From Calothrix sp. NIES-3974 (GTDB lineage: Bacteria > Cyanobacteriota > Cyanobacteriia > Cyanobacteriales > Nostocaceae): a stretch of DNA of 64,000 nt. Below are positions 26,360-35,596 of this stretch, one piece after another. Under the pieces are notes generated by a model that saw nothing but the letters and a program-made list of their open reading frames with translations, was not told the DNA's origin and searched no databases. The position numbers and the translations under genes were made by a program. The stretch spans positions 4,650,001-4,714,000 of the forward strand of contig NZ_AP018254.1 of NCBI RefSeq assembly GCF_002368395.1. The letters run 5' to 3'. Position 1 is the first letter of the stretch. Every line of letters starts with the position of its first letter.

Positions 26360-28264
26360 ATGAGCTATTGTCTCAATCCCCAATGTCAACGTCCGCAAAA
26401 TCCCGATGGGATCAATTTTTGTTTGACTTGTGGGACAAAGTTGTTTTTGAAAGAGCGATATCAAGCGGTTTCCCTATTGGGTGAGGGGGGTTTTGGTCGC
26501 ACCTATCGAGCGATTGATACCGATAGGATGAATGAAGAATGTGTGATTAAACAGTTTTTGCCATCTCCAGAAATTCAGGGAAATTCGGTGGCACTGAAAA
26601 AAGCTGTAGAATTATTCAATCAAGAAGCAGTCAGGTTATATGAGTTGGGAAAGCACGACCGCATCCCCAATCTTTTAGCTTATTTTGAACAAGATAAACG
26701 CTTGTACTTAATTCAGGAATTAGTTAATGGCGTGAACTTGCTGAATGAATGGCGATCGCATGGTAACTTGAGTGAAGAGGAAATCTGGCAATTTCTCGCG
26801 GATATCCTACCCGTGTTGCAATTTATCCATGAACATGGTGTTATCCACCGAGATATCAAGCCAGAGAATATCATGCGACGCACACATGATAAAGCCTTGG
26901 TATTAATTGATTTTGGCGTTTCTAAACAGGCTGCGGGAACGGTAATTAGTGGAGCGCGGGGGACAATGGCTGGTACTCCTGGATACGCTCCCGATGAACA
27001 AATTCGTTTTGGTGAAGCTTACCCTGCAAGTGATTTATATGCTTTAGGTGCAACTTGTTTACATTTATTAACGGGTTCATTTCCCAACCAGCTTTACAAT
27101 CCCTGGGAATCGCGGTGGACGTGGAAGGAATATTTACAACAGCAGGGTAAATCCGTTAGTAATGCCTTGAGTGATATTTTGGATCGATTGATTAAAGATC
27201 GAGTTGGCGATCGCTATCAATCCGCAGCAGATGTCTTAGGGGATGTGGAAACCCATAATCCAGCTAATCTCAAATCCACCATCATCAGTCAAAATCCCGT
27301 TGCTTGCGCTCCCACAGTTGCGGTGAACCCAGTTCGTCAAAATGCTGGTTGGAGTTGCATTTCCACCCTTACAGGTCATACTACCACCGTGAGAGCGATC
27401 GCCGTTAGTCGTGATGGCAAAATTATTGCTAGCGGTAGTGATGATAATCGGATTAAAATATGGCATCGCGAAGGGGGAAATTTATTACAGACCCTTTCTA
27501 TCCCCCCCAGTTTATTTAAAAGTAATATTACCTGGTTTAGTGCGATCGCCTTTAGTAGTGATGGTCAAACTTTGATTAGTGGTGGATTGGATAAAAAAAT
27601 TCGCCTTTGGGATTGGCAAAATAATCACTCCATCAAGCAACTAAATGGTCATAAAGATGCGATCTATGCACTCAGTCTTAGTCCCGATGGACAAACTTTA
27701 GCCAGTGGAGGACGGGATAATCAAGTCATAATTTGGGATTTCCTCAAAACCCACCGTCTACGTACCCTCAAGGGACATACAAATACAATTACAAGTATTG
27801 CTTTTACACCAGATTCCCAAATTATTGCCACCGCAAGTCGAGACCATACCGTCAAACTCTGGGATGGGAATCAAGGGAGACTATTGCATACCTTAGATAA
27901 CCATACCGATTGGGTTAGTGGTGTCTGTTTTAGTTCCGATGGCCAAACCCTATTTAGTTGCAGCCGGGATTGTAGTATTATGGCCTTTGATGTGGGTACT
28001 GGTAGATTCATCCGTGCCTATACTGGACATCAGGATTGGGTGACAGCGATCACCATCAACCCCGTGGGTAACTTACTAATTAGTGGTAGTCGCGATCGCA
28101 TGATTAAAATCTGGGATATAAATAACAATCATAGGGAAATCCAAACCCTCACCGGACATGTTCGAGCTATCACTTCCTTGACCATCAGTCCCGACCACCG
28201 TGATATAATTAGCGCTAGCGATGACGGTACAATCAAAATCTGGCGTTTAAGAGAATATTTGTAG
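26360..28264 (+). CDS. Ser/Thr protein kinase with WD40 propeller
   Basis: A 634-residue cytoplasmic signalling kinase. An N-terminal zinc-ribbon-like four-Cys motif (C4, C9, C21, C24) leads into a Hanks-type kinase domain: glycine loop GEGGFG (residues 41-46), lysine K64 in CVIKQF, catalytic loop HRDIKPEN (163-170), DFG at 184-186 and GTPGYAPDEQ. After a ~50-residue linker come seven WD40 repeats (about residues 335-634; GH...W/FD pattern, D-x-x-I-K-I-W ends), enough for one closed propeller. Kinase-WD40 fusions are common in filamentous cyanobacteria. The WD40 part likely binds partners; targets are unknown. The kinase looks active. Confidence 0.93.
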   Translation: MSYCLNPQCQRPQNPDGINFCLTCGTKLFLKERYQAVSLLGEGGFGRTYRAIDTDRMNEECVIKQFLPSPEIQGNSVALKKAVELFNQEAVRLYELGKHDRIPNLLAYFEQDKRLYLIQELVNGVNLLNEWRSHGNLSEEEIWQFLADILPVLQFIHEHGVIHRDIKPENIMRRTHDKALVLIDFGVSKQAAGTVISGARGTMAGTPGYAPDEQIRFGEAYPASDLYALGATCLHLLTGSFPNQLYNPWESRWTWKEYLQQQGKSVSNALSDILDRLIKDRVGDRYQSAADVLGDVETHNPANLKSTIISQNPVACAPTVAVNPVRQNAGWSCISTLTGHTTTVRAIAVSRDGKIIASGSDDNRIKIWHREGGNLLQTLSIPPSLFKSNITWFSAIAFSSDGQTLISGGLDKKIRLWDWQNNHSIKQLNGHKDAIYALSLSPDGQTLASGGRDNQVIIWDFLKTHRLRTLKGHTNTITSIAFTPDSQIIATASRDHTVKLWDGNQGRLLHTLDNHTDWVSGVCFSSDGQTLFSCSRDCSIMAFDVGTGRFIRAYTGHQDWVTAITINPVGNLLISGSRDRMIKIWDINNNHREIQTLTGHVRAITSLTISPDHRDIISASDDGTIKIWRLREYL

Positions 28265-28306
28265 GTAAGGATTGCGGAAAAATAGTGAAACCGTGATGGG
28301 AGTAGG

Positions 28307-28332
28307 GAGAAACGCGATACATCGCCTTTGTA
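28307..28332. repeat. degenerate dispersed palindrome
   Basis: GAGAAACGCGATACATCGCCTTTGTAC, a decayed family member just after the kinase gene. Confidence 0.45.
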
Positions 28333-28370
28333 CGGGAGTAAGTGGTGAAAATTGTTGTTCAGATCAGGGA

Positions 28371-28399
28371 GTAGAGACGACCTGTCGGGTCGTCTCTAC
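28371..28399. repeat. dispersed palindrome, ACCTGTCGGGT core
   Basis: GTAGAGACG-ACCTGTCGGGT-CGTCTCTAC between the convergent kinase and histidine-kinase genes; one core mismatch. May end transcription from both sides. Confidence 0.7.
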
Positions 28400-28477
28400 G
28401 TCGAATGAACGGTTGCGCTGCGGTTTTCTGTTTAATTGCACCTACCTACTTATTGTTTACTGTTAACCGTTGACCTG

Positions 28478-30451
28478 CTATTTTGACAGCAAACGTTCCG
28501 GTTGGGATACCCCAGGTCGTTCGCTGGAAACATCTAAATTTTGAGTTGGGACAGTATTATTCAGTAATGGTAAGGTAATAGTGACGGTTGTACCCTGATT
28601 TAAACCAGCACTAAACAGGGTGATTGTTCCACCCATCATTTCGATGAGATTTTTAGAAATTGCCAATCCTAAACCCGTTCCTTTAAAGCGACTGTGGGTT
28701 GTATCTTCCACCCTGACAAAAGGACGAAATAGTTGCTGTTGTTGACAGGGGTCAATACCAATCCCCGTATCTGTAACTGCAATCATCACGCGGTTAACTT
28801 CTTGATTGTTTTCCCTACGATTATCGGTGGTGACCGTTAAAGTAATACTACCTTCCTCAGTAAATTTGCTAGCATTACCAATCACATTAATTAAAACCTG
28901 TTTGAGCTTACCCCGATCAACCTTAACAGTTATTTCCTCTTCTAGTTGGGGGACATTAAATTTTAAACCTTTTGTTTGAATATTGACAGATTGCAAATTA
29001 ATAGTTTCTTTAATAATTTCCCGCAAATCAGTGATTTCTAAATTGACAGATAGTTTTCCCGCTTCAATTTTGGAAATATCCAGTAAATCATTTATCATAT
29101 TTAACAAATGAAGAGTCGCTTGATTAGCAATTTCCAAATATTCCAACTCTTCTTCCCGGTCATCGCAGAGACCATCTTTGACAAATTGAATAGAATTAAT
29201 AATGGCATTTAAAGGATTACGAATTTCGTGGGATGTAGTCGCAATAAAACGACTTTTTAATTGATTAGCTGTTTTTGCATCTTTCCAAGCACTTTCAATT
29301 TCTTCAGCCCAAACATTTAAGCGTTCAGTCATTAAATCAAAAGCCTGTGCTAACTGATGAAACTCACGAATTTGAAAATTATAAGGTTTTTTCTGAGTTT
29401 GAGGAGCAATACCAATTTGCAGAGCATAGTCACATAATTCATCTAACGGGTGGGATACATCCTTCGCTAAATACAGGGAAGCAATCACACATGCAGCAAT
29501 CAAACCAATTGTCAACAAAATTAAAATTACCTTAATATCCCGCAATCCATACAAAGCAGTATCAACTGTTTTCGCATCAACAATAATCCATTTTTGTGCT
29601 GGATTGTCACTGACAGGACTGGGAATCGCTGTATATCCAGCAATTAACTGCTGCTCCTGGTGGTCAGAAAAGAAATGGAGATGGTCATGGGAATTCGCGA
29701 TCGCGCTGCTAATGATTCTTCGTAATCCCTCCCCATCTGGGTGTTGATTGATATTCGTACCCACCAGTTGAGGTAGGGGATGGGATAAAATTTCTCCATC
29801 TTCCCCCACGACAAAAGTGTAACCAGTTAATAAATTATCTGACTGCTTAACTTTTTCTCGCAATTGAGCGCGAATAGCCATAAAATAATTAAGATTGCCC
29901 TCCATATTGAATACAGGTGCAGAAATCATAATTTGCAACCTATTTTGTGTGGGGATACTATCATCAGCGAGAGAATTGGTCACCACCTTCGGAGGAATAA
30001 CAACTTCACTCTGTACTTCCCCCCAATTAACCACAGACCCATTAGAAAACTCCATACTCCCGCTATGAATCGGGAGAATAGGTTCATCCCCACAGGTACT
30101 AGCAAGGGGTTGTTTTTTTGACAAATCGAGAACTTGTATACATTCGATTTGCCGACGATGATTCACAGCAAAATTATCAACAAATGCTTGAACTTGCTCT
30201 GGATTCCCGCTTCTGACGACAATGGTTTGACTTGCACTGTTGAGATGACTTTTGAGACTACCAATCGTATCAGAAATCCTCTGGGCTTTCAAAACCACCC
30301 TTTCATGAAGATTTCGACTCGCCGTCTCCAGCATACTATGTCGTGCTTTTTTAAAGACTACCAATTCCCCGGTTAGCAATACAGGAACCGATAAAACTAA
30401 AAGTCGCGATACCAAGATTCGACGGAATGATGATTGACGGGGTTTAGCCAT
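28478..30451 (-). CDS. membrane sensor histidine kinase (Cache-type)
   Basis: A 657-residue two-component sensor. An N-terminal membrane helix (about residues 12-28) and a second helix (about 305-325; VILILLTIGLIAACVIASLYL) flank a ~270-residue periplasmic region with a Cache-like fold (FVVGEDGEILSHPL). A HAMP-like stretch follows. Then comes HisKA with H408 in FIATTSHEIRNPLN, and HATPase_c with N box NVIGNASKFTEEG, G1 DTGIGIDP and G2 GTGLGLAISKNL. All catalytic boxes are intact. No response regulator or receiver domain is adjacent, so it is an orphan kinase. The ligand is unknown. Confidence 0.92.
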   Translation of the reverse strand: MAKPRQSSFRRILVSRLLVLSVPVLLTGELVVFKKARHSMLETASRNLHERVVLKAQRISDTIGSLKSHLNSASQTIVVRSGNPEQVQAFVDNFAVNHRRQIECIQVLDLSKKQPLASTCGDEPILPIHSGSMEFSNGSVVNWGEVQSEVVIPPKVVTNSLADDSIPTQNRLQIMISAPVFNMEGNLNYFMAIRAQLREKVKQSDNLLTGYTFVVGEDGEILSHPLPQLVGTNINQHPDGEGLRRIISSAIANSHDHLHFFSDHQEQQLIAGYTAIPSPVSDNPAQKWIIVDAKTVDTALYGLRDIKVILILLTIGLIAACVIASLYLAKDVSHPLDELCDYALQIGIAPQTQKKPYNFQIREFHQLAQAFDLMTERLNVWAEEIESAWKDAKTANQLKSRFIATTSHEIRNPLNAIINSIQFVKDGLCDDREEELEYLEIANQATLHLLNMINDLLDISKIEAGKLSVNLEITDLREIIKETINLQSVNIQTKGLKFNVPQLEEEITVKVDRGKLKQVLINVIGNASKFTEEGSITLTVTTDNRRENNQEVNRVMIAVTDTGIGIDPCQQQQLFRPFVRVEDTTHSRFKGTGLGLAISKNLIEMMGGTITLFSAGLNQGTTVTITLPLLNNTVPTQNLDVSSERPGVSQPERLLSK

Positions 30452-31009
30452 CGGTAGTCTCGCTCAAGGTCTGTACATTACAACAGCTGCATCCAATCCA
30501 AAAAAACCTAAACGTAAAATATAACAGTATCTCAAACCGAATTATTGAAATTGCCAAGGGAAACCCGAAGTAATTTCAGAAGCAATGCGAAAAACAGCCA
30601 GAATTTGACGAGTATAAATCACTATAATCACCTGAAATTAGGATTCTAGCTAACCATTCACAGCATACCTAGACAAACGTTACGAAGACAGACACAGAAC
30701 TTGATTAATCAATTAACTTCAAACCAATTCTTCAGAATTATTACACAAAAATAATGCATCTGTGTATACAGACTCACAGTTGATGCTACGCATTAGTCCC
30801 AAAAACCATTTGACTACTTATTTTCAGGTTTTCGTGAAACCGTAACCAAGGAAAGGACGGTGTATTCCCCAAAAGTCTGCACCTGTAATCCGGAAAAATA
30901 GTGACAGATAATCAAATTACTCCAAACCCACATTTCTCATAAATCCTGGAGACCGATGGGAGTGGAAGGGAAATCATTCCGTAACTCAACCTTTACCATT
31001 CAGTTTTTA
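30452..31009. other. intergenic, nothing clear
   Basis: About 560 bp between two divergent genes. AT-rich. No family repeat, hairpin or small gene was recognised; it should hold two promoters. Confidence 0.5.
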
Positions 31010-31702
31010 ATGATAACGACACACACTTGTCCCCAAATCATTGCGATTCTTGCAGTTAGTGCAGACGGAAAAATTGCAGATTTTCGCCATTCTCCCGCAC
31101 GATTTGGTTCAAAAACAGACAAAGCACACCTGGAAACCCAAATTGCAGCTGCGGATGCAGTCATATTCGGTGCAAATACTCTCCGTGCCTATGGTACAAC
31201 ACTTACCGTCACCCAGCCACAATTACTAGAACAAAGAACTCAACAAGGTCAAACACCTCAGCCAGTTCATATAGTAATTACGCGTAAAGCCAATTTAAAT
31301 CCGGAAATTCGCTTCTTTCAGCAACCAATTGAACGCTGGTTAATTACAACAGCAAATAATGCTTTATTTTGGCAGCATCGTTCCGAATTTAATCGGATTT
31401 TAACTTTTCCCCTCTTGTCCGACGAATTTGATTTAAGCTCGATTATTAACCACCTCGCGAATTTGGGAATTCGACGTTTAGCTGTATTAGGAGGAAGTGA
31501 ACTAGTTGCATCATTCTTAAACGCGAACCTCATTGATGAAATATATCTAACAATTTGTCCCTTGATTCTCGGAGGAAAAACCGCTCCCTCCCTCGTTTCC
31601 GGTCAAGGATTTTTAGAATCGACCGCTCCACAATTAGAATTACTATCCACAAAAGTGGTGGAGAATGAAGTGTTTTTGCATTACCGAGTTCGGAGACCAT
31701 GA
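31010..31702 (+). CDS. RibD C-terminal/DHFR-like reductase
   Basis: About 230 residues, a NADPH-dependent reductase fold like the C-terminal half of RibD (pyrimidine reductase). Motifs: CPQIIAILAVSADGKIAD, DAVIFGANTLRAYGTTL, PVHIVITRKANLNP, LAVLGGSELVASFLNANLIDE and LTICPLILGGKTAPSLV. It lacks a deaminase domain. It could act in riboflavin synthesis or on an unrelated pterin or flavin precursor; context does not decide. I choose the ATG at 31010; an in-frame ATG at 30956 would add 18 residues without family support. Confidence 0.85.
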   Translation: MITTHTCPQIIAILAVSADGKIADFRHSPARFGSKTDKAHLETQIAAADAVIFGANTLRAYGTTLTVTQPQLLEQRTQQGQTPQPVHIVITRKANLNPEIRFFQQPIERWLITTANNALFWQHRSEFNRILTFPLLSDEFDLSSIINHLANLGIRRLAVLGGSELVASFLNANLIDEIYLTICPLILGGKTAPSLVSGQGFLESTAPQLELLSTKVVENEVFLHYRVRRP

Positions 31703-31778
31703 ATTTTAGATTTTGGATTACCTGTCTTACTTTTGTGTTCCTTCCCTTGACTATAATGAGGGCTACCGCTTTCGTTCA

Positions 31779-31826
31779 CGAGGCTGAAGCCTCGCAGATT
31801 CTGCTCCCACGCTTCCGCATGGGAGC
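31779..31826. repeat. double-hairpin repeat, copy 2
   Basis: CGAGGCTGAAGCCTCG (31779-31794), then GCTCCCAC...ATGGGAGC (31803-31826): the same two-hairpin layout as 10846-10893 in reverse order. It lies between convergent genes and could terminate both. Confidence 0.6.
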
Positions 31827-31861
31827 TAGGGGAATGGTAGGCATATTTCCGCCGACTTGTA

Positions 31862-32077
31862 CTAGCTAAAGCTTTCTAACTGGTCGAGACGAAGCCAGAT
31901 ATTTGGGGTGGGTACTTTACCGAACTTGACGAAGGCGTAGTCTCCTTTTATATCCATAATTTCCCCTTGACTCTCGTATATATACGTAGGAAATCGGGTA
32001 TCACTTGCTTGAGCTTCGAGGCTGTTTTCAAGTTTTTCGCGAATCACGCGCACCATTTCGCCTTTTTTGACTGCCAT
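31862..32077 (-). CDS. ndhO: NAD(P)H-quinone oxidoreductase subunit O
   Basis: A 71-residue protein, full length for NdhO, a small peripheral subunit found only in the NDH-1 complexes of cyanobacteria and chloroplasts (respiration and cyclic electron flow around photosystem I). Diagnostic blocks: [53 protein letters not shown]. Thylakoid membrane, stromal face. Stands alone between the RibD-C gene and mutM. It is strong evidence for a cyanobacterial source. Confidence 0.96.
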   Translation of the reverse strand: MAVKKGEMVRVIREKLENSLEAQASDTRFPTYIYESQGEIMDIKGDYAFVKFGKVPTPNIWLRLDQLESFS

Positions 32078-32217
32078 AGAAGAATCCTTGTAAATGATTG
32101 AATTATAGTATATGAGATTTTGCTATCTAGGATTCTAGCGCTTGTAGGGAAATGGATACCCTTGGAATGGAAGGTCGTCTTGCCAATTCAAAATTTAGCA
32201 TCTCACGTTGTACTCCC

Positions 32218-32243
32218 CTACAGACGCGATATATCGCGTCTCT
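32218..32243. repeat. dispersed palindrome, GATATATC core
   Basis: CTACAGACGCGATATATCGCGTCTCT, at the 3' side of mutM; next to GGGAGTAG-type sequence. Confidence 0.7.
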
Positions 32244-32280
32244 CCCTACTCCCCCTATATCAAGCAAGCATGGTCTTAGC

Positions 32281-33156
32281 TTATCTTTGACACTGTAAGC
32301 AAAAATGGCTGGAACGTCCTCCTAGTCGTATGCGTTGAATGGGGGAGTTACAAACACGACAGGGTTGACCGGTGCGATTATACACCCACGCTTGACCACC
32401 ATAATTACCATTGACACCCTTGACATTTAAAAAATTGCTGAAGGTGGTTCCCCCTGCGGCTATACTTTGGCTTAAAACTTGAATAATTGCTGGTTGGAGT
32501 TTTTCCACTTGGGATTGGGACAGATGAACACATAGGGTGTCAGGACGAATTTGGCTCAAAAATAGGGCTTCGTCAGCATAGATGTTTCCCAGTCCAGCGA
32601 CTACCGATTGATCGAGTAACGCGGTTTTGATCGGACGACGACGGCTTTTCAATTTCTCCCAAAGGTAATCTACCGTAAATTCCTCGGCAAAGGGGTCTAC
32701 GGCTAATTTCCCTAGACCTGTCATCACTTTTTCTACGGTAGTATCGGGGGGAATATACCACATCTGTCCAAAGGTGCGTTGATCTACAAACCTCAATTCA
32801 CGGTTATTCTCTAAAAATAAGCGCACACGGGTATGTTTATGTAACGGTTCATCCCGTTCTAACCATAGTAGTTGTCCAGTCATCCGCAGATGTACCCCTA
32901 AATAGGGAGGTGAACCCAGGTGATTATTCCCACCCTTTTCCTGACTCTTCCCAATTTCTCCTAATTCCGCCAATAAATACTTACCCCGACGATGCCATCT
33001 GATGATTTGATGGTTTACCAATTGACTGAGAAAAACCGTAACTGAAGGATTGGCTATAGTACGCTCTAGCAACACATCCCCACCCACGATTTTTTGATTG
33101 AGGGTCAATTGATTAAGTCCGCGACGGACGGTTTCCACTTCCGGCAATTCGGGCAT
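32281..33156 (-). CDS. mutM: formamidopyrimidine-DNA glycosylase MutM (Fpg)
   Basis: A 291-residue bifunctional glycosylase/AP lyase that removes 8-oxoguanine and FaPy lesions. The N-terminal PELPEVETVRRGL supplies the catalytic proline (P2) and E3. LRMTGQLLW and the helix-two-turn-helix block GLGNIYADEALF are present. The C-terminal zinc finger has four cysteines (CRVC...CLQC). Length is normal for cyanobacteria, with a short insert after residue 65. It is next to psaE, an arrangement that fits the oxidative load of photosynthesis, though linkage may be chance. Confidence 0.96.
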   Translation of the reverse strand: MPELPEVETVRRGLNQLTLNQKIVGGDVLLERTIANPSVTVFLSQLVNHQIIRWHRRGKYLLAELGEIGKSQEKGGNNHLGSPPYLGVHLRMTGQLLWLERDEPLHKHTRVRLFLENNRELRFVDQRTFGQMWYIPPDTTVEKVMTGLGKLAVDPFAEEFTVDYLWEKLKSRRRPIKTALLDQSVVAGLGNIYADEALFLSQIRPDTLCVHLSQSQVEKLQPAIIQVLSQSIAAGGTTFSNFLNVKGVNGNYGGQAWVYNRTGQPCRVCNSPIQRIRLGGRSSHFCLQCQR

Positions 33157-33256
33157 TGGTTACACAATAATATATCTATTGATAGATGCACAAAAGATTG
33201 GAGATAGGAGCAAGAAAAAACATCGTTTTCCCTTAGCCCTATCTCCACACTACCGC

Positions 33257-33289
33257 AAAAGGCGGATTTTTGAGTGTTTAATCGCCTTT
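33257..33289 (-). terminator. probable psaE terminator
   Basis: On the minus strand AAAGGCGATT...AATCCGCCTTTT forms a ~10-bp stem with one bulge, followed by a short T run. It lies about 25 bp after the psaE stop. Confidence 0.45.
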
Positions 33290-33311
33290 GATTCCGGTTG
33301 ATTGCTTCAGC

Positions 33312-33521
33312 CTATTTCGCTTTAGCTTTAGGTGCTTCAATCTCGATTAACTCGTCTTGAGCAAAGTTATTGGTGTTGATACCAGAGTAGTTCACTTTAT
33401 CAAACCGAACAATCACAGGATATTTAATCCCGCTTTGATCGATGGATGCGACTGTTCCCACGTCTTGATACCAGTAGGACTCAGGACGAAGAATACGTAC
33501 TTTAGAACCACGTTGAACCAT
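33312..33521 (-). CDS. psaE: photosystem I reaction centre subunit IV (PsaE)
   Basis: A 69-residue SH3-fold extrinsic subunit on the stromal side of photosystem I that helps dock ferredoxin and supports cyclic flow. Full length: [56 protein letters not shown]. The Ala/Lys tail (APKAKAK) is common. Single gene with an ATG start; a probable terminator follows. Confidence 0.98.
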   Translation of the reverse strand: MVQRGSKVRILRPESYWYQDVGTVASIDQSGIKYPVIVRFDKVNYSGINTNNFAQDELIEIEAPKAKAK

Positions 33522-33970
33522 GAGTTTCTTCCCTTTTGGTTATAATATTGCCAAAATGTACGGCTGATTTATTTCACTCTAATATCTTCGGAGCTTTCTT
33601 TGGTGATTTGTTAAGTTATTTATCTGGAAAGTTGGTAGATGGAGTTGCTATCGTTTGGCAAAATTTCTCACTACATCTCTCAATACGCCTTATCAAACCT
33701 AAATTTATCGGTTTCGGACTGCGACAAAATGATGACCATTCAAAAAGACGGGAAACACCCTTTAGCTAAGGATTAGAAGATAGGCGATCGCTCAGACTCG
33801 TAAGAAATACAGGTACAAAAAGCATTTATAATTCAGGTCTAAATTGAATAATGCCAATTTATTTTTAACTCACCCCAGGTGCAAAATCTCAATCAAGAAT
33901 CATCCTAAAGGATGATCGATCGGGGATAGGGTAGCCTTGTAATCTGAACTACAGGCTCGGAATATAAATC
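33522..33970. other. divergent intergenic with structured leader
   Basis: About 450 bp between psaE and the XdhC gene. No gene seen. A HIP1-containing stretch near 33785 and two hairpins close to the XdhC start (33899-33957) are the only structure. Confidence 0.5.
33899..33957 (+). promoter_or_regulatory. two hairpins in the XdhC-gene leader
   Basis: ATCATCC-TA-AAGGATGAT-like stem (33899-33916), then AGCCTTGTA...TACAGGCT (33933-33957). They end 13 bp before the start codon, so the second could mask the ribosome site. No known riboswitch class was recognised. Confidence 0.35.
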
Positions 33971-35152
33971 ATGAACGACTTTCACGCAATTATCGATACA
34001 TATACCCGTTCGCAAACTCAAGGCGAATCGTGTTTTCTCGCAACAATTGTTAATACTCAAGGTTCGATTTATTACCGACCTGGGGCGAGAATGCTAATAA
34101 CACAGACCGGAAATGTCGCTGGTGTGATTGGTGGGGGAAATATTGAATCAGAGATTATCCACCATGTCCAGCAATGGAGATTTGGAGATACACCCGTTAC
34201 CTTCGCCTACGATATGCATACCCTGGATGACATTGCCTGTGGCTTTGGCATTGGCAATGATGGTGTAGTACAGGTGTTGTTAGAACCCCTGAAAGCTGAT
34301 TCTTGGCTAAATCCAATTACATTTATTGCCGAATGTTGGGGAGCAAAGCAGTGGGGTGTATTAGCAACGGTATTTACGAATAATGGCATTGAATATGTTA
34401 CCATTGGTTCCCGTTTGACTATCGGTGCGGATGGTAGTGCAACAACCGACATTAAGGATATTGGGTTGGCGGAGAGAATTGAAGCCGATGCGCGTACAGT
34501 TCTATCTAGCCGTCAATCAGCCGTTTACCGTTATCAGCTTCGGGAAGGGATGATCGATGTATTTATTGAAGCTATCCATCCCCCCTTAAATTTGGTAATT
34601 TTTGGTACAGGGCGGGATGTGGAACCTGTGGCTAAATTTGCCAAGGCTTTGGAATGGGAAGTCACCATTGTTGATAGCCAAAGTCAGGAAACCACACCCC
34701 ACCGTTTTGCCAAGGTGGATCGGGTGATTTTGACATCCCGGAATCGAATTCGAGAGCAAGTAAACCTAAACGAAAATAGTTTTTGCGTCGTCATGACCCA
34801 TAATTATCTAGATGACGTAGAAATCCTCAAGTTTTTATTGCCTTCCCACGCACGCTATATTGGCATACTATGCGCCAAACATCGTTGTACCCGAATTATC
34901 AACGAAATTTGTGCTAGTGGCATAATTCCCACTCCTAACCAACTAGAGCGCTTACATGCACCGATTGGTTTAGATATTGGTGCAGATAATCCAGACGCGA
35001 TCGCCCTGGCAATTATTGCCGAAATTCAAGCCGTTAACAGTAAACGTCAGGGAGGAATGTTAACCAACAGCAGCGAAATCACCCATAAACCCTATCCGAT
35101 CCAAATCTCCAGCAACTCGCAATTTAATAACTTGTTAATGCTGGAAAGATAA
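33971..35152 (+). CDS. XdhC/CoxI family protein
   Basis: A 393-residue protein. The N-terminal XdhC/CoxI domain (FLATIVNTQGSIYYRPGARMLI, GVIGGGNIESEI, DDIACGFGIGNDGVVQVLLEP) is followed by a Rossmann domain (LNLVIFGTGRDVEPVAKFAKAL; FCVVMTHNYLDDVEILKFLL; GLDIGADNPDAIALAIIAEIQA). In other bacteria these proteins load sulfurated molybdenum cofactor into xanthine dehydrogenase. The DIACGFGIG block holds the cysteine seen in the family. No xanthine dehydrogenase gene is nearby, so the client is unknown. A possible structured leader precedes it. Confidence 0.88.
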   Translation: MNDFHAIIDTYTRSQTQGESCFLATIVNTQGSIYYRPGARMLITQTGNVAGVIGGGNIESEIIHHVQQWRFGDTPVTFAYDMHTLDDIACGFGIGNDGVVQVLLEPLKADSWLNPITFIAECWGAKQWGVLATVFTNNGIEYVTIGSRLTIGADGSATTDIKDIGLAERIEADARTVLSSRQSAVYRYQLREGMIDVFIEAIHPPLNLVIFGTGRDVEPVAKFAKALEWEVTIVDSQSQETTPHRFAKVDRVILTSRNRIREQVNLNENSFCVVMTHNYLDDVEILKFLLPSHARYIGILCAKHRCTRIINEICASGIIPTPNQLERLHAPIGLDIGADNPDAIALAIIAEIQAVNSKRQGGMLTNSSEITHKPYPIQISSNSQFNNLLMLER

Positions 35153-35596
35153 TTGGATTTTGGATTTTGGATTACCCCTGGGGTCAATTCGCTACGGGTT
35201 TAGGGATTTTGGTTTATCTGCGGGTACACACAGCTTTCGCAACCACATTATTTGCGTATATGTTGGGTGTAAGCATTACATATCGACTTACTTCCTTTCA
35301 AGTTAGTCTCCCATGTCATTAAGACACAACTAAACAGGAAAATAGCTGATTCCTACTCCCTACTCCCTATTGACAAGCTAGGCTAAGAGATTCACCAATC
35401 CCCTACAGACAATTAGGTTAATAATTGGCTATAAAAGGGAACAATAATATACGGAAGGATACTGAAGCTTGATGAAATCTTGAATAATACCGTTAACATT
35501 GATTAGATTGATTTAGCAAACTAGTCGAGTGAGTTAATTAGTTCATATCAAGACAATATCTAGAAAAATTCTTACTTTTTGAATCTCTAAAAGCCT
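35153..35596. other. intergenic with CCAAAATC-type repeat
   Basis: Starts with a minus-oriented GGATTTTGGATTTTGGATTA composite (about 35154-35212). The remainder, including the likely cobQ promoter region, shows no gene and no cobalamin-riboswitch motif. Confidence 0.5.

Noticed and set aside
35400-35596. Cobalamin riboswitch upstream of cobQ
   Set aside because: No B12-box-like GCCACTG element or matching fold was seen; the same holds upstream of cobS.
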